From contig CAVXLZ010000001.1 in the NCBI GenBank assembly GCA_963762825.1, forward strand, positions 1,364,001 to 1,428,000: DNA of 64,000 nt. The letters run 5' to 3'. Position numbers and translations under genes: made by a program. Shown here piece by piece: positions 43,614-52,716 of the stretch; position 1 is the stretch's first letter; the number at the start of each line of letters is the position of its first letter. The stretch is from Miltoncostaea sp963762825 (GTDB lineage: Bacteria; Actinomycetota; Thermoleophilia; Miltoncostaeales; Miltoncostaeaceae). The notes under the pieces were generated by a model, which worked only from the letters and a program-made list of their open reading frames with translations, was not told the origin of the DNA and did not search any database.

Positions 43614-44657
43614 ATGACCCCCTTCGCCCCCTCGGGCGGCTCCGACCAGATCCGGTGGCGGCTCGCCGACGACGATGGGGGCCAGACCGACCTCTTCGCA
43701 GACGCTGAGCGCATCCCCGGCCGCGACGAACTCGCGGGCCTCGAGCTACTGCACGTGCGCGCCCAGCGGGTCATCAACCGGGTGCCGGAGGCCTCCGGGC
43801 TGCCGTTCCGGTGGACCATCAACCCATACCGGGGATGCAGCCACGCCTGCGTCTACTGCTTCGCGCGGCCGACCCACGAGTACCTGGGCCTCGGCATCGG
43901 CGAGGACTTCGACCGTCGCATCGTGATCAAGGTCAACGCGGTCGATCGGCTCCGCGCCGAGCTGCGGTCGCCCCGCTGGCGAGGAGAGGCGATCGCGATG
44001 GGCACCAACACCGACCCGTATCAGCCGGTGGAGGGGCGCTACCGCATCACGCAGGGGATCATCGAGACGCTCGCGGCCGCCAACAACCCGTTCTCGATCC
44101 TCACCAAGTCGACGCTGATCGGCCGCGACACCGACCTCCTCGTCGAAGCGACCAGGCGCAATGGCATGGTGCACGCGGCGCTGTCGATCGGCTGCCTGAA
44201 CGAGGACGTCTGGCGGGCGACCGAGCCCCACGCGCCGCACCCGATGCGGCGCATCGAGACCGTCGCGCGGCTCAACGAGGCCGGCGTGCCCTGTGGGGTG
44301 ATGATCGCCCCGGTGCTGCCCGGTATCTCCGACGCGCCCGACGAGCTCGAGGCAGTCGTGAGAGCCGCGATCGAGGCCGGGGCGACCTCGATCACCCCGA
44401 TCATGCTCCACCTGCGATCGGGCGTGCGCGACCACTACCTGTCGTGGCTGGAGGGCGCGCGCCCCGAGCTCGCCCCCGGGATGCGCGAGCGCTACCGCAC
44501 CTCGTACGGCCCCGAGGTTGCACGCCGGGACCTCGGCGGTCTCGTGCGCCGGATGGTCGAGCGCCACGGCGGCCCCCGGAACCCGGCGCCCGGTCGCTTC
44601 GGTCGCCGGGCCGCCGCCCCCGCGCCGGAGACCCCCTCGCAGATGTCGCTGCTATGA
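43614..44657 (+). CDS. Radical SAM protein, Rv2578c/SplB-like
   Basis: A 347-residue iron-sulfur enzyme. The cluster motif GCSHACVYCFARPTHEYLG gives CxxxCxxC; the remaining TIM-barrel parts (AIAMGTNTDPYQPVE, PFSILTKSTLIGRD, CGVMIAPVLPGISD) are typical of the Rv2578c family, related to spore photoproduct lyase. Reaction unknown. The SOS-like palindrome just upstream fits a DNA-damage role. Its stop overlaps the first half of the vapB operator region. Confidence 0.9.
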   Translation: MTPFAPSGGSDQIRWRLADDDGGQTDLFADAERIPGRDELAGLELLHVRAQRVINRVPEASGLPFRWTINPYRGCSHACVYCFARPTHEYLGLGIGEDFDRRIVIKVNAVDRLRAELRSPRWRGEAIAMGTNTDPYQPVEGRYRITQGIIETLAAANNPFSILTKSTLIGRDTDLLVEATRRNGMVHAALSIGCLNEDVWRATEPHAPHPMRRIETVARLNEAGVPCGVMIAPVLPGISDAPDELEAVVRAAIEAGATSITPIMLHLRSGVRDHYLSWLEGARPELAPGMRERYRTSYGPEVARRDLGGLVRRMVERHGGPRNPAPGRFGRRAAAPAPETPSQMSLL

Positions 44658-44687
44658 GCATGTATGAGCATGCTAAAGTCTGCTCAT
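44654..44687. promoter_or_regulatory. vapB operator: two direct and one inverted copy of ATGAGCA
   Basis: ATGAGCA at 44654-44660 and 44664-44670, and the inverted TGCTCAT at 44681-44687, which includes the start codon of vapB. A TAAAGT between them (44674-44679) could be the -10 box. Typical of autoregulation by the VapB antitoxin; the transcript may have almost no leader. Confidence 0.6.
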
Positions 44688-44931
44688 GCTGACGAGACGT
44701 CTCCAGGTGCTGCTCGACGAGGACCGGTACGCCCGGTTGGCGTCGGAGGCGGATCGACGGAGCGTCCCGGTGGCGGTCGTCGTGCGTGAGGCGATCGACG
44801 CGGCGTTCCCGAACGGCGCCGCCGAGCGCGCCGCAGCCGCTCACGCGATCCTTGACGCGCGGCCGATGCCGGTGCCGGATCCCTCCGATCTGAAGCGCGA
44901 GATCGACGAGGCCCGGGCGCAGCGGGCGTGA
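44686..44931 (+). CDS. vapB: VapB-type ribbon-helix-helix antitoxin
   Basis: An 81-residue DNA-binding protein with an RHH fold (RRLQVLLDEDRYARLASEA, VPVAVVVREAIDAAF) and an acidic C-terminal tail (DPSDLKREIDEARAQ) that should wrap the toxin. Overlaps vapC by 4 bp. Represses its own operon through the ATGAGCA repeats (inference). Confidence 0.85.
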   Translation: MLTRRLQVLLDEDRYARLASEADRRSVPVAVVVREAIDAAFPNGAAERAAAAHAILDARPMPVPDPSDLKREIDEARAQRA

Positions 44932-45356
44932 TGGTTCTCGACACCACGGTCCTCGTCTACGCGGTGGGCGGTGATCACGCCCTCGCGGGGCCTGCGCGAT
45001 CGATCGTCGAGGCGGTGGCGGCAGGGAGGCTTCGTGCGACGACCACGGTCGAGGTCATCCAGGAGTTCGTCCACGTCCGCGCGCGCCGGCGTCCGCGCGA
45101 CGATGCGGCCGCTCTCGGGCGCAGTTTCGCAACCCTGCTCACCCCCTTGATCACCGTGGGACCGGACGACCTCGACTCCGGCCTGCGGGTATTCGAGGGC
45201 TCCGAGCGCCTGGGCTCCTTCGATGCCGTGCTCGCGGCGTCGGCGATCGCCCGCGGTGCCGCGGCCCTCGTGACGGCCGACACCGCCTTCGAGAGCGTCG
45301 TGGGGATCCCCGTGCTGTCGCTCGGCGAAATGGACCTGGCCGAGCATCTGGAGTGA
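44928..45356 (+). CDS. vapC: VapC-type PIN-domain RNase toxin
   Basis: A 142-residue PIN ribonuclease. Acidic metal-site residues: Asp in MVLDTTVLVYAV, Glu in TVEVIQEFVHV, Asp in GSFDAVLAASAI and Asp in ALVTADTAFES. GTG start overlapping the vapB stop. Neutralised by VapB; usually cleaves tRNA or rRNA. Confidence 0.9.
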   Translation: MMVLDTTVLVYAVGGDHALAGPARSIVEAVAAGRLRATTTVEVIQEFVHVRARRRPRDDAAALGRSFATLLTPLITVGPDDLDSGLRVFEGSERLGSFDAVLAASAIARGAAALVTADTAFESVVGIPVLSLGEMDLAEHLE

Positions 45357-45367
45357 CCGGCGGCGCA

Positions 45368-46399
45368 TCAGCGGCGCTTCAGGCGCATGGCCTCCCGCGC
45401 AAGACGTGATCCGCGGCGGCCCTTGGCGCGCCACTCGCGGTCGTTCGCGCGCAGCGCCAGCGCCTCGGTCTCCCGGGAGAGATCGCGCAGGCTGCCCAGA
45501 CGCTCAGGGGCGAGCCTGCCCTCCTCCACCGCGCGCACGACGGCGCAGCCGGGCTCGCCGTCGTGGCGGCAATCCCCGAAGCGGCAGCCCTCGGCGAGCG
45601 CGGTGATGTCGGCGAACGCGACGGCCACGCCCTCGTCCGACCCCCAGAGGCCGAGCTCACGCACACCAGGCGTGTCGATCAGCGCTCCGCCGCCCGGAAG
45701 CGGCACGAGGTGCCGCGCCGTGGTGGTGTGGCGGCCCTTGGCGTCTCCCCGGCGCACGTCCCCGGTGGCGAGTGCCTCGGCTCCCACGAGCGCGTTCACC
45801 AGGCTCGACTTCCCCGCCCCCGACTCCCCGATCAACACCAGCGTGCGGTCGGGCGCGACGAGGGCCGCGACCCGCGCCAGGCCCTCGCCGGTGCGCACGC
45901 TGACCGCATGGGCATCGACTCCGAGGGTGGCCTCCATCGTCAGGGCGCGAGATGCCGCCTGGTCGTCGAGATCGGCCTTCGTCAGCACGACCACGGGCGT
46001 CGCGCCCGCGTCCCACGCGAGCGCCAGGCCGCGGTGTGCGCGCCTGTTGCGCAGTGGGCGGTCAAGGCCCTGGACCACCGCCACGACATCGACGTTGGCC
46101 GCGATCTCCTGGCGGGCGTCGGCGCGGCCGGCCGCGCGGCGGGCCAGAAGGGAGCGCCGCTCGAGCACCGCGACAAGGCGCCCGGCGGCGACCGCCACCC
46201 AGTCGCCCACCACGAGACCCACACCCTCCAGGCGGATGGTCTCCCCTGCCCCGATCGCCAGCGCGCCGCCGCGGTCCACCCGGCCGATGCGGGCGGGGAT
46301 CGCGTCCTCGCGTCCGAGCGCGTCGAACTCCGACCGGCGCTGCGTATTCCATCCCAGCGACGCAAGCGCCGTGGTGTAGTTCCCATGCACGTGGAGCAC
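45368..46399 (-). CDS. rsgA: Ribosome small-subunit GTPase RsgA
   Basis: A 343-residue circularly permuted GTPase involved in 30S maturation. OB-fold N-terminal domain, G4 VVVLTKADLDD before G1 GESGAGKSSLVNAL and G3 DTPGVRELGLWG, then the zinc site CRFGDCRHDGEPGCAV. Convergent with vapC at its end; the 29-residue ORF lies 43 bp upstream of its start. Confidence 0.93.
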   Translation of the reverse strand: MLHVHGNYTTALASLGWNTQRRSEFDALGREDAIPARIGRVDRGGALAIGAGETIRLEGVGLVVGDWVAVAAGRLVAVLERRSLLARRAAGRADARQEIAANVDVVAVVQGLDRPLRNRRAHRGLALAWDAGATPVVVLTKADLDDQAASRALTMEATLGVDAHAVSVRTGEGLARVAALVAPDRTLVLIGESGAGKSSLVNALVGAEALATGDVRRGDAKGRHTTTARHLVPLPGGGALIDTPGVRELGLWGSDEGVAVAFADITALAEGCRFGDCRHDGEPGCAVVRAVEEGRLAPERLGSLRDLSRETEALALRANDREWRAKGRRGSRLAREAMRLKRR

Positions 46400-46442
46400 T
46401 CCCTGGTGGAGGGCGCCCCGCGGTGCCGCTCGGCGATCCCGG

Positions 46443-46532
46443 CTAGCGGGAGAGCGACGTGGAGGCGCCCGTGATCGACACGGACTTCAGGGGCGGCTGC
46501 GCCGCCCGCTCGGTCATCACCGTGTCCATCAT
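46443..46532 (-). CDS. Possible 29-residue leader or small protein
   Basis: A short open frame with ATG-ATG start at 46532 preceded by GGAGG about 9 bp upstream (AAGGAGGGCC). The peptide is MMDTVMTERAAQPP and ends STSLSR. It lies 43 bp before rsgA on the same strand. Too short to classify; could be a leader peptide or a small unknown protein. Confidence 0.35.
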   Translation of the reverse strand: MMDTVMTERAAQPPLKSVSITGASTSLSR

Positions 46533-46722
46533 GCGAGGCCCTCCTTCGCGACGCGCACCGTGCACGACGATCGAGAGGCTACGGCCTCGCGCCGATACCG
46601 TCAACGGCAGGTCCTCGGGGCGGGAATCGGGAGGATCATCCCGGCGCGGACACGGATCGCGGCACTGAAGGCCGACGCCCAGAAGCGCCTGAAGGCCCTT
46701 CGCCGGAGGACCGACGTCGGCG

Positions 46723-48231
46723 CTAGAGGAGCGGCTTCCCGGTCATCGCGGGGCCGGTGTCCCAGCCCATCAGGCCGCAGAGGGTCGGGGCGACGTCGCC
46801 GAGGGCGCCGCCCTCGCGGAGGACGAGGCCGGGACGGTCGATCCACAGCGGAACGGGGTTGGCGGTGTGGGCGGTGTTCTTGGAGCCGTCCGGCTCGATC
46901 ATGTGCTCGCTGTTGCCATGATCGGCGGTGATGCACAGCAGGCCGCCGGCCGCCGCAACCGCCGCGCGCACCGCCCCGACGCACCCGTCGACCGTCTCGA
47001 TGCCCCGCACCGCCGCCTCGACCACCCCGGTATGGCCGACCATGTCGGCGTTCGCGAAGTTGACGACGATCAGCTCCTGCGAGCGGTCGGCCAGCGCCTG
47101 GACCACGGCGTCCCGCACGCCCGCGGCGCTCATCTCGGGAGCCTCGTCGTAGGTGGCGACGTGCTGGGGCGATTGCACGAGCACCCGCCGCTCACCCTCG
47201 AAGGGCTCCTCGCGGCCGCCGTTGAAGAAGAAGGTCACGTGGGCGTACTTCTCGGTCTCGGCCACGTGCAGCTGGCGGCGGCCCGCGGCCGATGAGATCT
47301 CGGCGAGGCCCTGGCGCACGTCCTGGGCCTCGAAGAGGACGGCCGGCGTGAACTCGGCCTTGTAGCGAGTCATCGTGGTCATGGCCGGCAGCACCGGATC
47401 GGCCCCGCGCTCGAAGCCGTCGAAGTCGGGGTCGCTGAGGGCCATCGTCAGCTGGCGCGCGCGGTCGGGGCGGAAGTTGAAGTAGATCAGGGCGTCCTCG
47501 GCACGGATCCGCGCCTCGCCGGCCGGTCCGATGACGGCCGGCTCGAGGAACTCGTCGCTGACACCCGCGTCGTAGGAGGCCCGCACGGCATCGTGGGCGG
47601 TGGCGCGGTGCTCCCCGATGCCCCGGACGATGGCGTCGTAGGCGCGCTTGGTGCGATCCCAGCGCTTGTCACGGTCCATGCCCCAGTAGCGACCGCACAC
47701 CGTTCCGACACGGACCCCGGTCGCCTCGATCTGCTGCACGGCCCCGAGCGCGGCGTCGGGTCGCGTGTCGCGACCGTCGGTGAGGGCGTGTACGACGATC
47801 CGCTCGACGCCCTGCTCCTGAGCCATCTCGATCAGCGAGAGCAGGTGGCGCTGGCTGGCGTGGACGCCCCCGTCGCCGATCAACCCGAGGAGGTGGAGGG
47901 TCGTCGCGCGGCCCACCGCCAGCGCCTCCCGCATCACCGGGTTCGCGGCGACCGAACCGTCGGCCAGCCCCTCGTCCACACGCACGAGCATCTGGGACAC
48001 CCGCCGGCCTGCGCCGAGGTTGAGATGGCCGACCTCGCTGTTTCCCTGCTGGCCGGCGGGCAGACCCACCGGCAGGCCAGAGGCCTCGATACGCGTGCCC
48101 GAGCCCTCGCGGGCGAGGGCGTCGAGCGCGGGGGTGCGCGCCAGTGTGACCGCGTTGCCGGGGCCGGGCGGGGCGATGCCGAACCCGTCGATCACCACCA
48201 GGACCAGCGGTCCACGGGGCGCGCCGCTCAT
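46723..48231 (-). CDS. gpmI: 2,3-bisphosphoglycerate-independent phosphoglycerate mutase
   Basis: A 502-residue alkaline-phosphatase-fold enzyme interconverting 3- and 2-phosphoglycerate with two Mn ions. The phospho-acceptor Ser is in GQQGNSEVGHLNLGAGR; metal ligands in VVIDGFGI, NFANADMVGHTG and ITADHGNSEHM. The last gene of the gap-pgk-tpiA-gpmI operon, 4 bp after tpiA. A normal length. Confidence 0.97.
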   Translation of the reverse strand: MSGAPRGPLVLVVIDGFGIAPPGPGNAVTLARTPALDALAREGSGTRIEASGLPVGLPAGQQGNSEVGHLNLGAGRRVSQMLVRVDEGLADGSVAANPVMREALAVGRATTLHLLGLIGDGGVHASQRHLLSLIEMAQEQGVERIVVHALTDGRDTRPDAALGAVQQIEATGVRVGTVCGRYWGMDRDKRWDRTKRAYDAIVRGIGEHRATAHDAVRASYDAGVSDEFLEPAVIGPAGEARIRAEDALIYFNFRPDRARQLTMALSDPDFDGFERGADPVLPAMTTMTRYKAEFTPAVLFEAQDVRQGLAEISSAAGRRQLHVAETEKYAHVTFFFNGGREEPFEGERRVLVQSPQHVATYDEAPEMSAAGVRDAVVQALADRSQELIVVNFANADMVGHTGVVEAAVRGIETVDGCVGAVRAAVAAAGGLLCITADHGNSEHMIEPDGSKNTAHTANPVPLWIDRPGLVLREGGALGDVAPTLCGLMGWDTGPAMTGKPLL

Positions 48232-48235
48232 CGGA

Positions 48236-48991
48236 TCAGGACGCGCGCACGATGGCGGCGAAGGAATCGGGGTCCAGGCTCGCCCCGCCGACCAACGAGC
48301 CATCGATGTCCGGCTGCGCCATCAGGGCCGCCGCGGTGTCGGGCGTGACGCTGCCGCCGTAGAGCACACGCAGCGTGGACGGGTCGACCACGGCCCCCGC
48401 AACCGCGCGCACGTGGGCGCAGGCCTCCTGGGCGATCTCGGGGGTCGCCGTGCGACCGGTGCCGATCGCCCAGATCGGCTCGTAGGCGATGGCGAGCGAC
48501 GAGACCTCGTCGGCGCCGACGGAGGCGAGCGCCGCGGCGACCTGGGCCGAGAGCCAACCCTGGGTCTCCCCGGCCTCGCGCTGTTCGAGCGACTCACCCA
48601 CGCAGAGGATCACGAACAGCCCGGCGTCGAGGCCGGCGCGTACACGGGCCGCCACCTGATCGTCGCTCTCGCCGGCGGCGCGGCGCTCGGAGTGGCCTAC
48701 CAGGCAACCGTCGGCGCCGGCCGCCGTGATCATCGCGGCCGAGATCTCGCCGGTGTGAGCCCCTTTGGCCGCCTCGTGGACGGCCTGGGCCAGCACCTTG
48801 ACGGAGCTGCCGGAGGCCGCGCGCGCCGTCGCCTCGAGGGCGGTGAACGGCGGGCAGATGGCCACGTCGGCGGGCAGCGCGGTCTCGCCGAGGTGGGCAC
48901 GCAGGCGCGCGACGTACTCGCGGGCCTCGACCCCGGTCTTGTTCATCTTCCAGTTGCCCGCGACAAGCGGGCGGCGCGGGCGGTCGCTCAT
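48236..48991 (-). CDS. tpiA: Triosephosphate isomerase
   Basis: A 251-residue TIM barrel. Catalytic Lys in AGNWKMNKTG, His in VGHSERR, Glu in IAYEPIWAIGTG and phosphate-binding VLYGGSVTPD. Loop GAHTGEIS replaces the more common GAFTGE. Its ATG overlaps the pgk stop by 4 bp (ATGA), consistent with one message. Confidence 0.97.
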   Translation of the reverse strand: MSDRPRRPLVAGNWKMNKTGVEAREYVARLRAHLGETALPADVAICPPFTALEATARAASGSSVKVLAQAVHEAAKGAHTGEISAAMITAAGADGCLVGHSERRAAGESDDQVAARVRAGLDAGLFVILCVGESLEQREAGETQGWLSAQVAAALASVGADEVSSLAIAYEPIWAIGTGRTATPEIAQEACAHVRAVAGAVVDPSTLRVLYGGSVTPDTAAALMAQPDIDGSLVGGASLDPDSFAAIVRAS

Positions 48992-50181
48992 ATCGTGGGC
49001 AGCGCCGCGACACCGGGGAGTGTGTGGCCCTCGAGCATCTCCAACGCGGCCCCTCCCCCGGTCGATACGTGCGTGAAGCGATCGGCGAGGCCGAACTGCG
49101 CGACGGCGGCGCCCGAATCGCCCCCTCCCGCAACGGTTTGCGCTTCGGACGCGGCCATGGCCTCGGCCACCGCGCGGGTGCCGTCGGCGAAGGGCTCGAT
49201 CTCGAACGCGCCCATGGGGCCGTTCCAGAACACCGTGCGGGCGGTCGCGATGGCCTCGCGGTAGGAGGCCGCGGTGCGCGGGCCGATGTCGACGCCCATC
49301 CAGCCGGCGGCGATGTCGTCGGTGGGCACGACCTCGAGGTCGGCGTCCGCCGAGAAGCGGTCGGCCACCAGGACGTCGACCGGCAGCTGGAGGGCACAGT
49401 TGAGGCGGCCGGCCATCTCCATCAGCTCGGTGGCCATGGCCTGACCCTCGGGCCCCTCGTGCAACGAGGCCCCCACCTGCTCACCTTGGGCCGCGAGAAA
49501 GGTGAAGCACATCGCCCCGCCCACCAGGACGCGATCGCAGCGCTCGAGCAGGCTGCTGATGAGTGGCAGCTTGTCGCTCACCTTCGACCCCCCGAGCACC
49601 GCGACGAAGGGGCTGCGCGGACGGCGCAGCAGCCCCTCCAGGACCTCGACCTCCCGGGAGAGGAGGATCCCGGCACGGGCCGGGAGGCGACGGGCGACAC
49701 CCTCGGTGGAGGCGTGCGCGCGATGCGCCGCCCCGAAGGCGTCGTTGACGTAGTGGGTGAAGCCGGCGGCGAGCAGATCGGCGAAAGCCGGGTCGTTCGC
49801 CTCCTCGCCGGAATGGAAGCGCAGGTTCTCGAGCATCACCAGCTCGCCCGGAGCGAGCGCACGGGCCCGGGCGGCGACCGCGTCGCCGGCGCAGTCGGGG
49901 AGCAACTCCACGGGGCGCCCCATGAGCTCACCGAGGCGCACGGCGCACGGCGCGAGCGACAGGTCGTCGGAGCGCCGCCCCTTCGGACGGCCGAGGTGAG
50001 AGCACACAGCCACTCCCGCACCGGCCGCGAGCAGGTGCTCGAGGGTCGGAACCGACGCCCTGATCCTGGCGTCGTCGCTGACCCGGCCGTCGTCGAGCGG
50101 GGCGTTCAGATCTGCGCGCACGAGAACGCGCGCGCCCGCCCAGTCGACCCCCGGATCGGCGATGCCCGCCAGACGCGACAT
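48988..50181 (-). CDS. pgk: Phosphoglycerate kinase
   Basis: A 397-residue two-domain kinase of lower glycolysis. Typical motifs: VLVRADLNAPLDDG, CSHLGRPKG, ENLRFHSGEEANDP, FVAVLGGSKVSDKLPLI and GGGDSGAAVAQFG. Seven bp after the gap stop and overlapping tpiA. Confidence 0.97.
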   Translation of the reverse strand: MSRLAGIADPGVDWAGARVLVRADLNAPLDDGRVSDDARIRASVPTLEHLLAAGAGVAVCSHLGRPKGRRSDDLSLAPCAVRLGELMGRPVELLPDCAGDAVAARARALAPGELVMLENLRFHSGEEANDPAFADLLAAGFTHYVNDAFGAAHRAHASTEGVARRLPARAGILLSREVEVLEGLLRRPRSPFVAVLGGSKVSDKLPLISSLLERCDRVLVGGAMCFTFLAAQGEQVGASLHEGPEGQAMATELMEMAGRLNCALQLPVDVLVADRFSADADLEVVPTDDIAAGWMGVDIGPRTAASYREAIATARTVFWNGPMGAFEIEPFADGTRAVAEAMAASEAQTVAGGGDSGAAVAQFGLADRFTHVSTGGGAALEMLEGHTLPGVAALPTI

Positions 50182-50188
50182 GCCCGGC

Positions 50189-51193
50189 CTACGAGGGGAG
50201 GACGCGCTCGGCCAGGTCGACGACCCGGCACGAGTAGCCCCACTCGTTGTCGTACCAGCTGATCAGCTTGACGGTGGTGCCCCGCACCATGGTCAGGGAC
50301 GCGTCGAGCAGCGACGAGCGCGGATCCCCTACCACGTCGCGGGAGACGATCGGATCCTCGGTGTACCCGAGGATGCCGGCGAGAGGGCCGTCCTCCGACG
50401 CCGCCAGGAACGCGGCGTTGACCTCCTCGATGCTCGTGGCGCGCCCCACCTCGACGGTGAGGTCCACGACCGAGCCGTTCGGCGTCGGCACGCGCAGGGC
50501 GATACCGTCGAGCTTGCCCTTCATGGCCGGGAGCACCTCGCCGATGGCCCGCGCCGCGCCGGTCGAGGTGGGGATGATCGAGAGGGCGGCCGAGCGCGCT
50601 CGGCGCAGGTCGCTGTGGGGCGCGTCGAGCAGGCGCTGGTCCCCGGTGTACGCGTGGCAGGTGGTCATGAAGCCATGCTCGACGCCGAAGTTGTCCATCA
50701 GGACCTTCGCGAGCGGCGCAAGGCAGTTCGTCGTGCAGGAGGCGTTGGAGATCACGTGGTGCGCGCCGGCGTCGTAGTCATCGTCGTTGACGCCGATGCA
50801 GACCGTCACGTCCGGGCCCTTGGCCGGGGCCGAGATGATGACCTTCTTCGCACCACCGGCGAGGTGTGCGGCGGCCTGGGAGCGCTCGGTGAAGAAGCCG
50901 GTGCTCTCGATGACCACGTCCACGCCGATCTCGCCCCACGGGAGCTTGGCCGGGTCGCGCTCGCCGAACACGCGCACCTGACTGTCGTCCACGTGGATGT
51001 GATCGTCGTGGGCGTGCACGTCGCCCGGATAGCGGCCGAACACCGAGTCGTAGTCGAGGAGGTGCGCGAGCGTGCCGGTATCGGTGATGTCGTTCACGGC
51101 GACGATCTCGACGTCGGTCTCTCCGAGCGTGGCCGCCCGGAAGACGTTGCGGCCGATGCGGCCGAATCCGTTGATTCCCACGCGTACGCTCAT
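50189..51193 (-). CDS. gap: Glyceraldehyde-3-phosphate dehydrogenase
   Basis: A 334-residue phosphorylating GAPDH. NAD-binding VGINGFGRIGRNVFRA, catalytic Cys in SNASCTTNCLAPLAK and SWYDNEWGYSCRVVD at the end. First gene of the operon; a promoter must lie in the 78 bp upstream (51194-51271), shared divergently with the nuclease gene. Confidence 0.97.
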   Translation of the reverse strand: MSVRVGINGFGRIGRNVFRAATLGETDVEIVAVNDITDTGTLAHLLDYDSVFGRYPGDVHAHDDHIHVDDSQVRVFGERDPAKLPWGEIGVDVVIESTGFFTERSQAAAHLAGGAKKVIISAPAKGPDVTVCIGVNDDDYDAGAHHVISNASCTTNCLAPLAKVLMDNFGVEHGFMTTCHAYTGDQRLLDAPHSDLRRARSAALSIIPTSTGAARAIGEVLPAMKGKLDGIALRVPTPNGSVVDLTVEVGRATSIEEVNAAFLAASEDGPLAGILGYTEDPIVSRDVVGDPRSSLLDASLTMVRGTTVKLISWYDNEWGYSCRVVDLAERVLPS

Positions 51194-51271
51194 TGGGGGC
51201 CATCCTCCAAGTCGAAAACGGGGGCCAATCTACCAGGCCCCCTCCATCATCCCCGAGAGGACTCCCGACAC

Positions 51272-51796
51272 ATGTACCGAGTGCATCTCGCCGCCCTCGG
51301 GGCGGCCCTCGCCCTGACCGCGGCCTGCGAGTCGGCCGATACGCGGCCGGACGCCGCGGCCGTCGGCGAGGGGCGAGGCGCGGTGGTGCAGCGCGTGGTC
51401 GACGGCGACACGCTCATCGCGCGCGTGGCGGGCCGCGACGAACGGGTGAGGATGCTCGGCGTGGACGCCCCCGAGAGCGTCAGGCCCGACCGACCGGTCG
51501 AGTGCTTCGGTCCGGAGGCCTCGGCGCGGGCCCGTGCGCTTCTGCCAAAGGGGGCCCGAGTGACCCTGACCAGCGATCCGAGCCAGGGCGAGCGCGACCG
51601 GTTCGACCGGCTGCTGGCCGAGGTCTTGCTGCCCGGCGATGCGATCACGGTCAACGAGCGCCTGATCGCCGGGGGCTACGCCGAGGTCTTCCGTGGCGAC
51701 GGCCGGGGCCGCCTCCAGCCCCGCCTACGCGCCGCCGAGGCCGCCGCGCGCGAGGGCCGGCTCGGCCTGTGGCGCTCCTGCCGGCCGGGCGGCTGA
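51272..51796 (+). CDS. Staphylococcal-nuclease-like (SNase) lipoprotein
   Basis: A 174-residue lipoprotein: signal peptide with lipobox ALTAAC (Cys about residue 19). The SNase fold follows with VVDGDTLIAR, VRMLGVDAPESVRP and RDRFDRLLAEV, which carry the Asp, Arg and Glu/Asp residues of the catalytic site. Likely degrades extracellular nucleic acid. Divergent from the glycolytic operon. Confidence 0.88.
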   Translation: MYRVHLAALGAALALTAACESADTRPDAAAVGEGRGAVVQRVVDGDTLIARVAGRDERVRMLGVDAPESVRPDRPVECFGPEASARARALLPKGARVTLTSDPSQGERDRFDRLLAEVLLPGDAITVNERLIAGGYAEVFRGDGRGRLQPRLRAAEAAAREGRLGLWRSCRPGG

Positions 51797-51811
51797 CCGG
51801 GCGCGAACGCA

Positions 51812-51837
51812 ACCGGGGGGCCCGAAGGCCCCCCGGT
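51812..51837. terminator. Bidirectional terminator hairpin
   Basis: Stem ACCGGGGGGCC (51812-51822) and GGCCCCCCGGT (51827-51837) with CGAA loop, between the nuclease gene (plus) and the DUF1097-like gene (minus). Confidence 0.8.
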
Positions 51838-51870
51838 CGTACCGCTGTGCTGCAGGTGGTGAGAGGCGGC

Positions 51871-52545
51871 TTAGGCCTCGACCGCCTTGGGCTTCGGGGT
51901 GACGGCCGCCGTGATCTTGGCGGACAGCAGACCGAGGACCACACCGCAGACCAGGGTGACGAAGACGCTGAACCACACCCACGGCCACGGCGTCGAGAGG
52001 AGACCGCCACCCGCGCCGATACCGGCGGTTGCGGGGTCGCCCAGAGAAGCCACGGTGTTCTCCGTGCCGCCGCCGTTCGGGACCCAGCCGTCGAGGCCGG
52101 TCGCGATCCACCAGACGAACACGGACGCGAACGCCGGGAAAGTACCGGCGACGTAGTACCAGTCACCCGCGACCAGAACCAGGACGAGGATGAATGCGAA
52201 GACGCCGACCCACAGCGCGATGCCCCAGAAGTCGGGGGCGTCGGCCGTCGAGAACGCCAGCGGCATGGTGATCAGTGCGGCCACCGAGCCGAAGACGCAG
52301 GCGATGAAGATCTTGCCGAACGCGGCGTTGTCGCCACCTGCGGCAAAGAACAGGCCCCAGGAGATGAACGCGATCGGGAGGATCAGGTGGAAGTTCTCAG
52401 GAAGACCGAGCTGGCCATCGCCGGCGAGGTTGTCCTGAACGGTTACCCAGTGGAACGTGAAGTTCAGGGAGAACTCGGTCCACAGGAAGGAAAGAACCCC
52501 AATGACAATCGCCAGGGGCGCGATCGCTTTCGCGCGTGCGCTCAT
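51871..52545 (-). CDS. DUF1097-like multi-span membrane protein
   Basis: A 224-residue protein with six likely membrane helices (for example AIAPLAIVIGVLSFLWTEFS, LILPIAFISWGLFFAAGG, ALWVGVFAFILVLVLVAG, WVWFSVFVTLVCGVVLGLL). Appearance fits the DUF1097 family; function unknown. A strong RBS (AAAGGAGC) lies 11 bp before the ATG, and a good promoter and a hairpin lie upstream, so it is probably well expressed. Confidence 0.75.
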   Translation of the reverse strand: MSARAKAIAPLAIVIGVLSFLWTEFSLNFTFHWVTVQDNLAGDGQLGLPENFHLILPIAFISWGLFFAAGGDNAAFGKIFIACVFGSVAALITMPLAFSTADAPDFWGIALWVGVFAFILVLVLVAGDWYYVAGTFPAFASVFVWWIATGLDGWVPNGGGTENTVASLGDPATAGIGAGGGLLSTPWPWVWFSVFVTLVCGVVLGLLSAKITAAVTPKPKAVEA

Positions 52546-52656
52546 AGAGGCGTTAGCTCCTTTAAGAGAAGTACGGGGGACACGCCGCCGGAAAAGAAGA
52601 CGTTTGATGACGGCGCAACCACGGAGGGAACCGGAAGAGGTCCCTCCGCGCGGCCA

Positions 52657-52686
52657 GTGTAAGGCTGCCCTGGTGTTCGTGGCAAC
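52657..52686 (-). promoter_or_regulatory. Sigma-70-type promoter for the DUF1097-like gene
   Basis: On the minus strand, TTGCCA (52681-52686) and TACACT (52657-52662) with an 18-bp spacer, about 110 bp before the ATG. Downstream in the leader, GGAGGGACC pairs imperfectly with GGTTCCCTCC (about 52624-52648), a possible leader hairpin. Confidence 0.6.
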
Positions 52687-52716
52687 CGTTGCATGCCCTT
52701 CTTTCTTAACTCCCCG

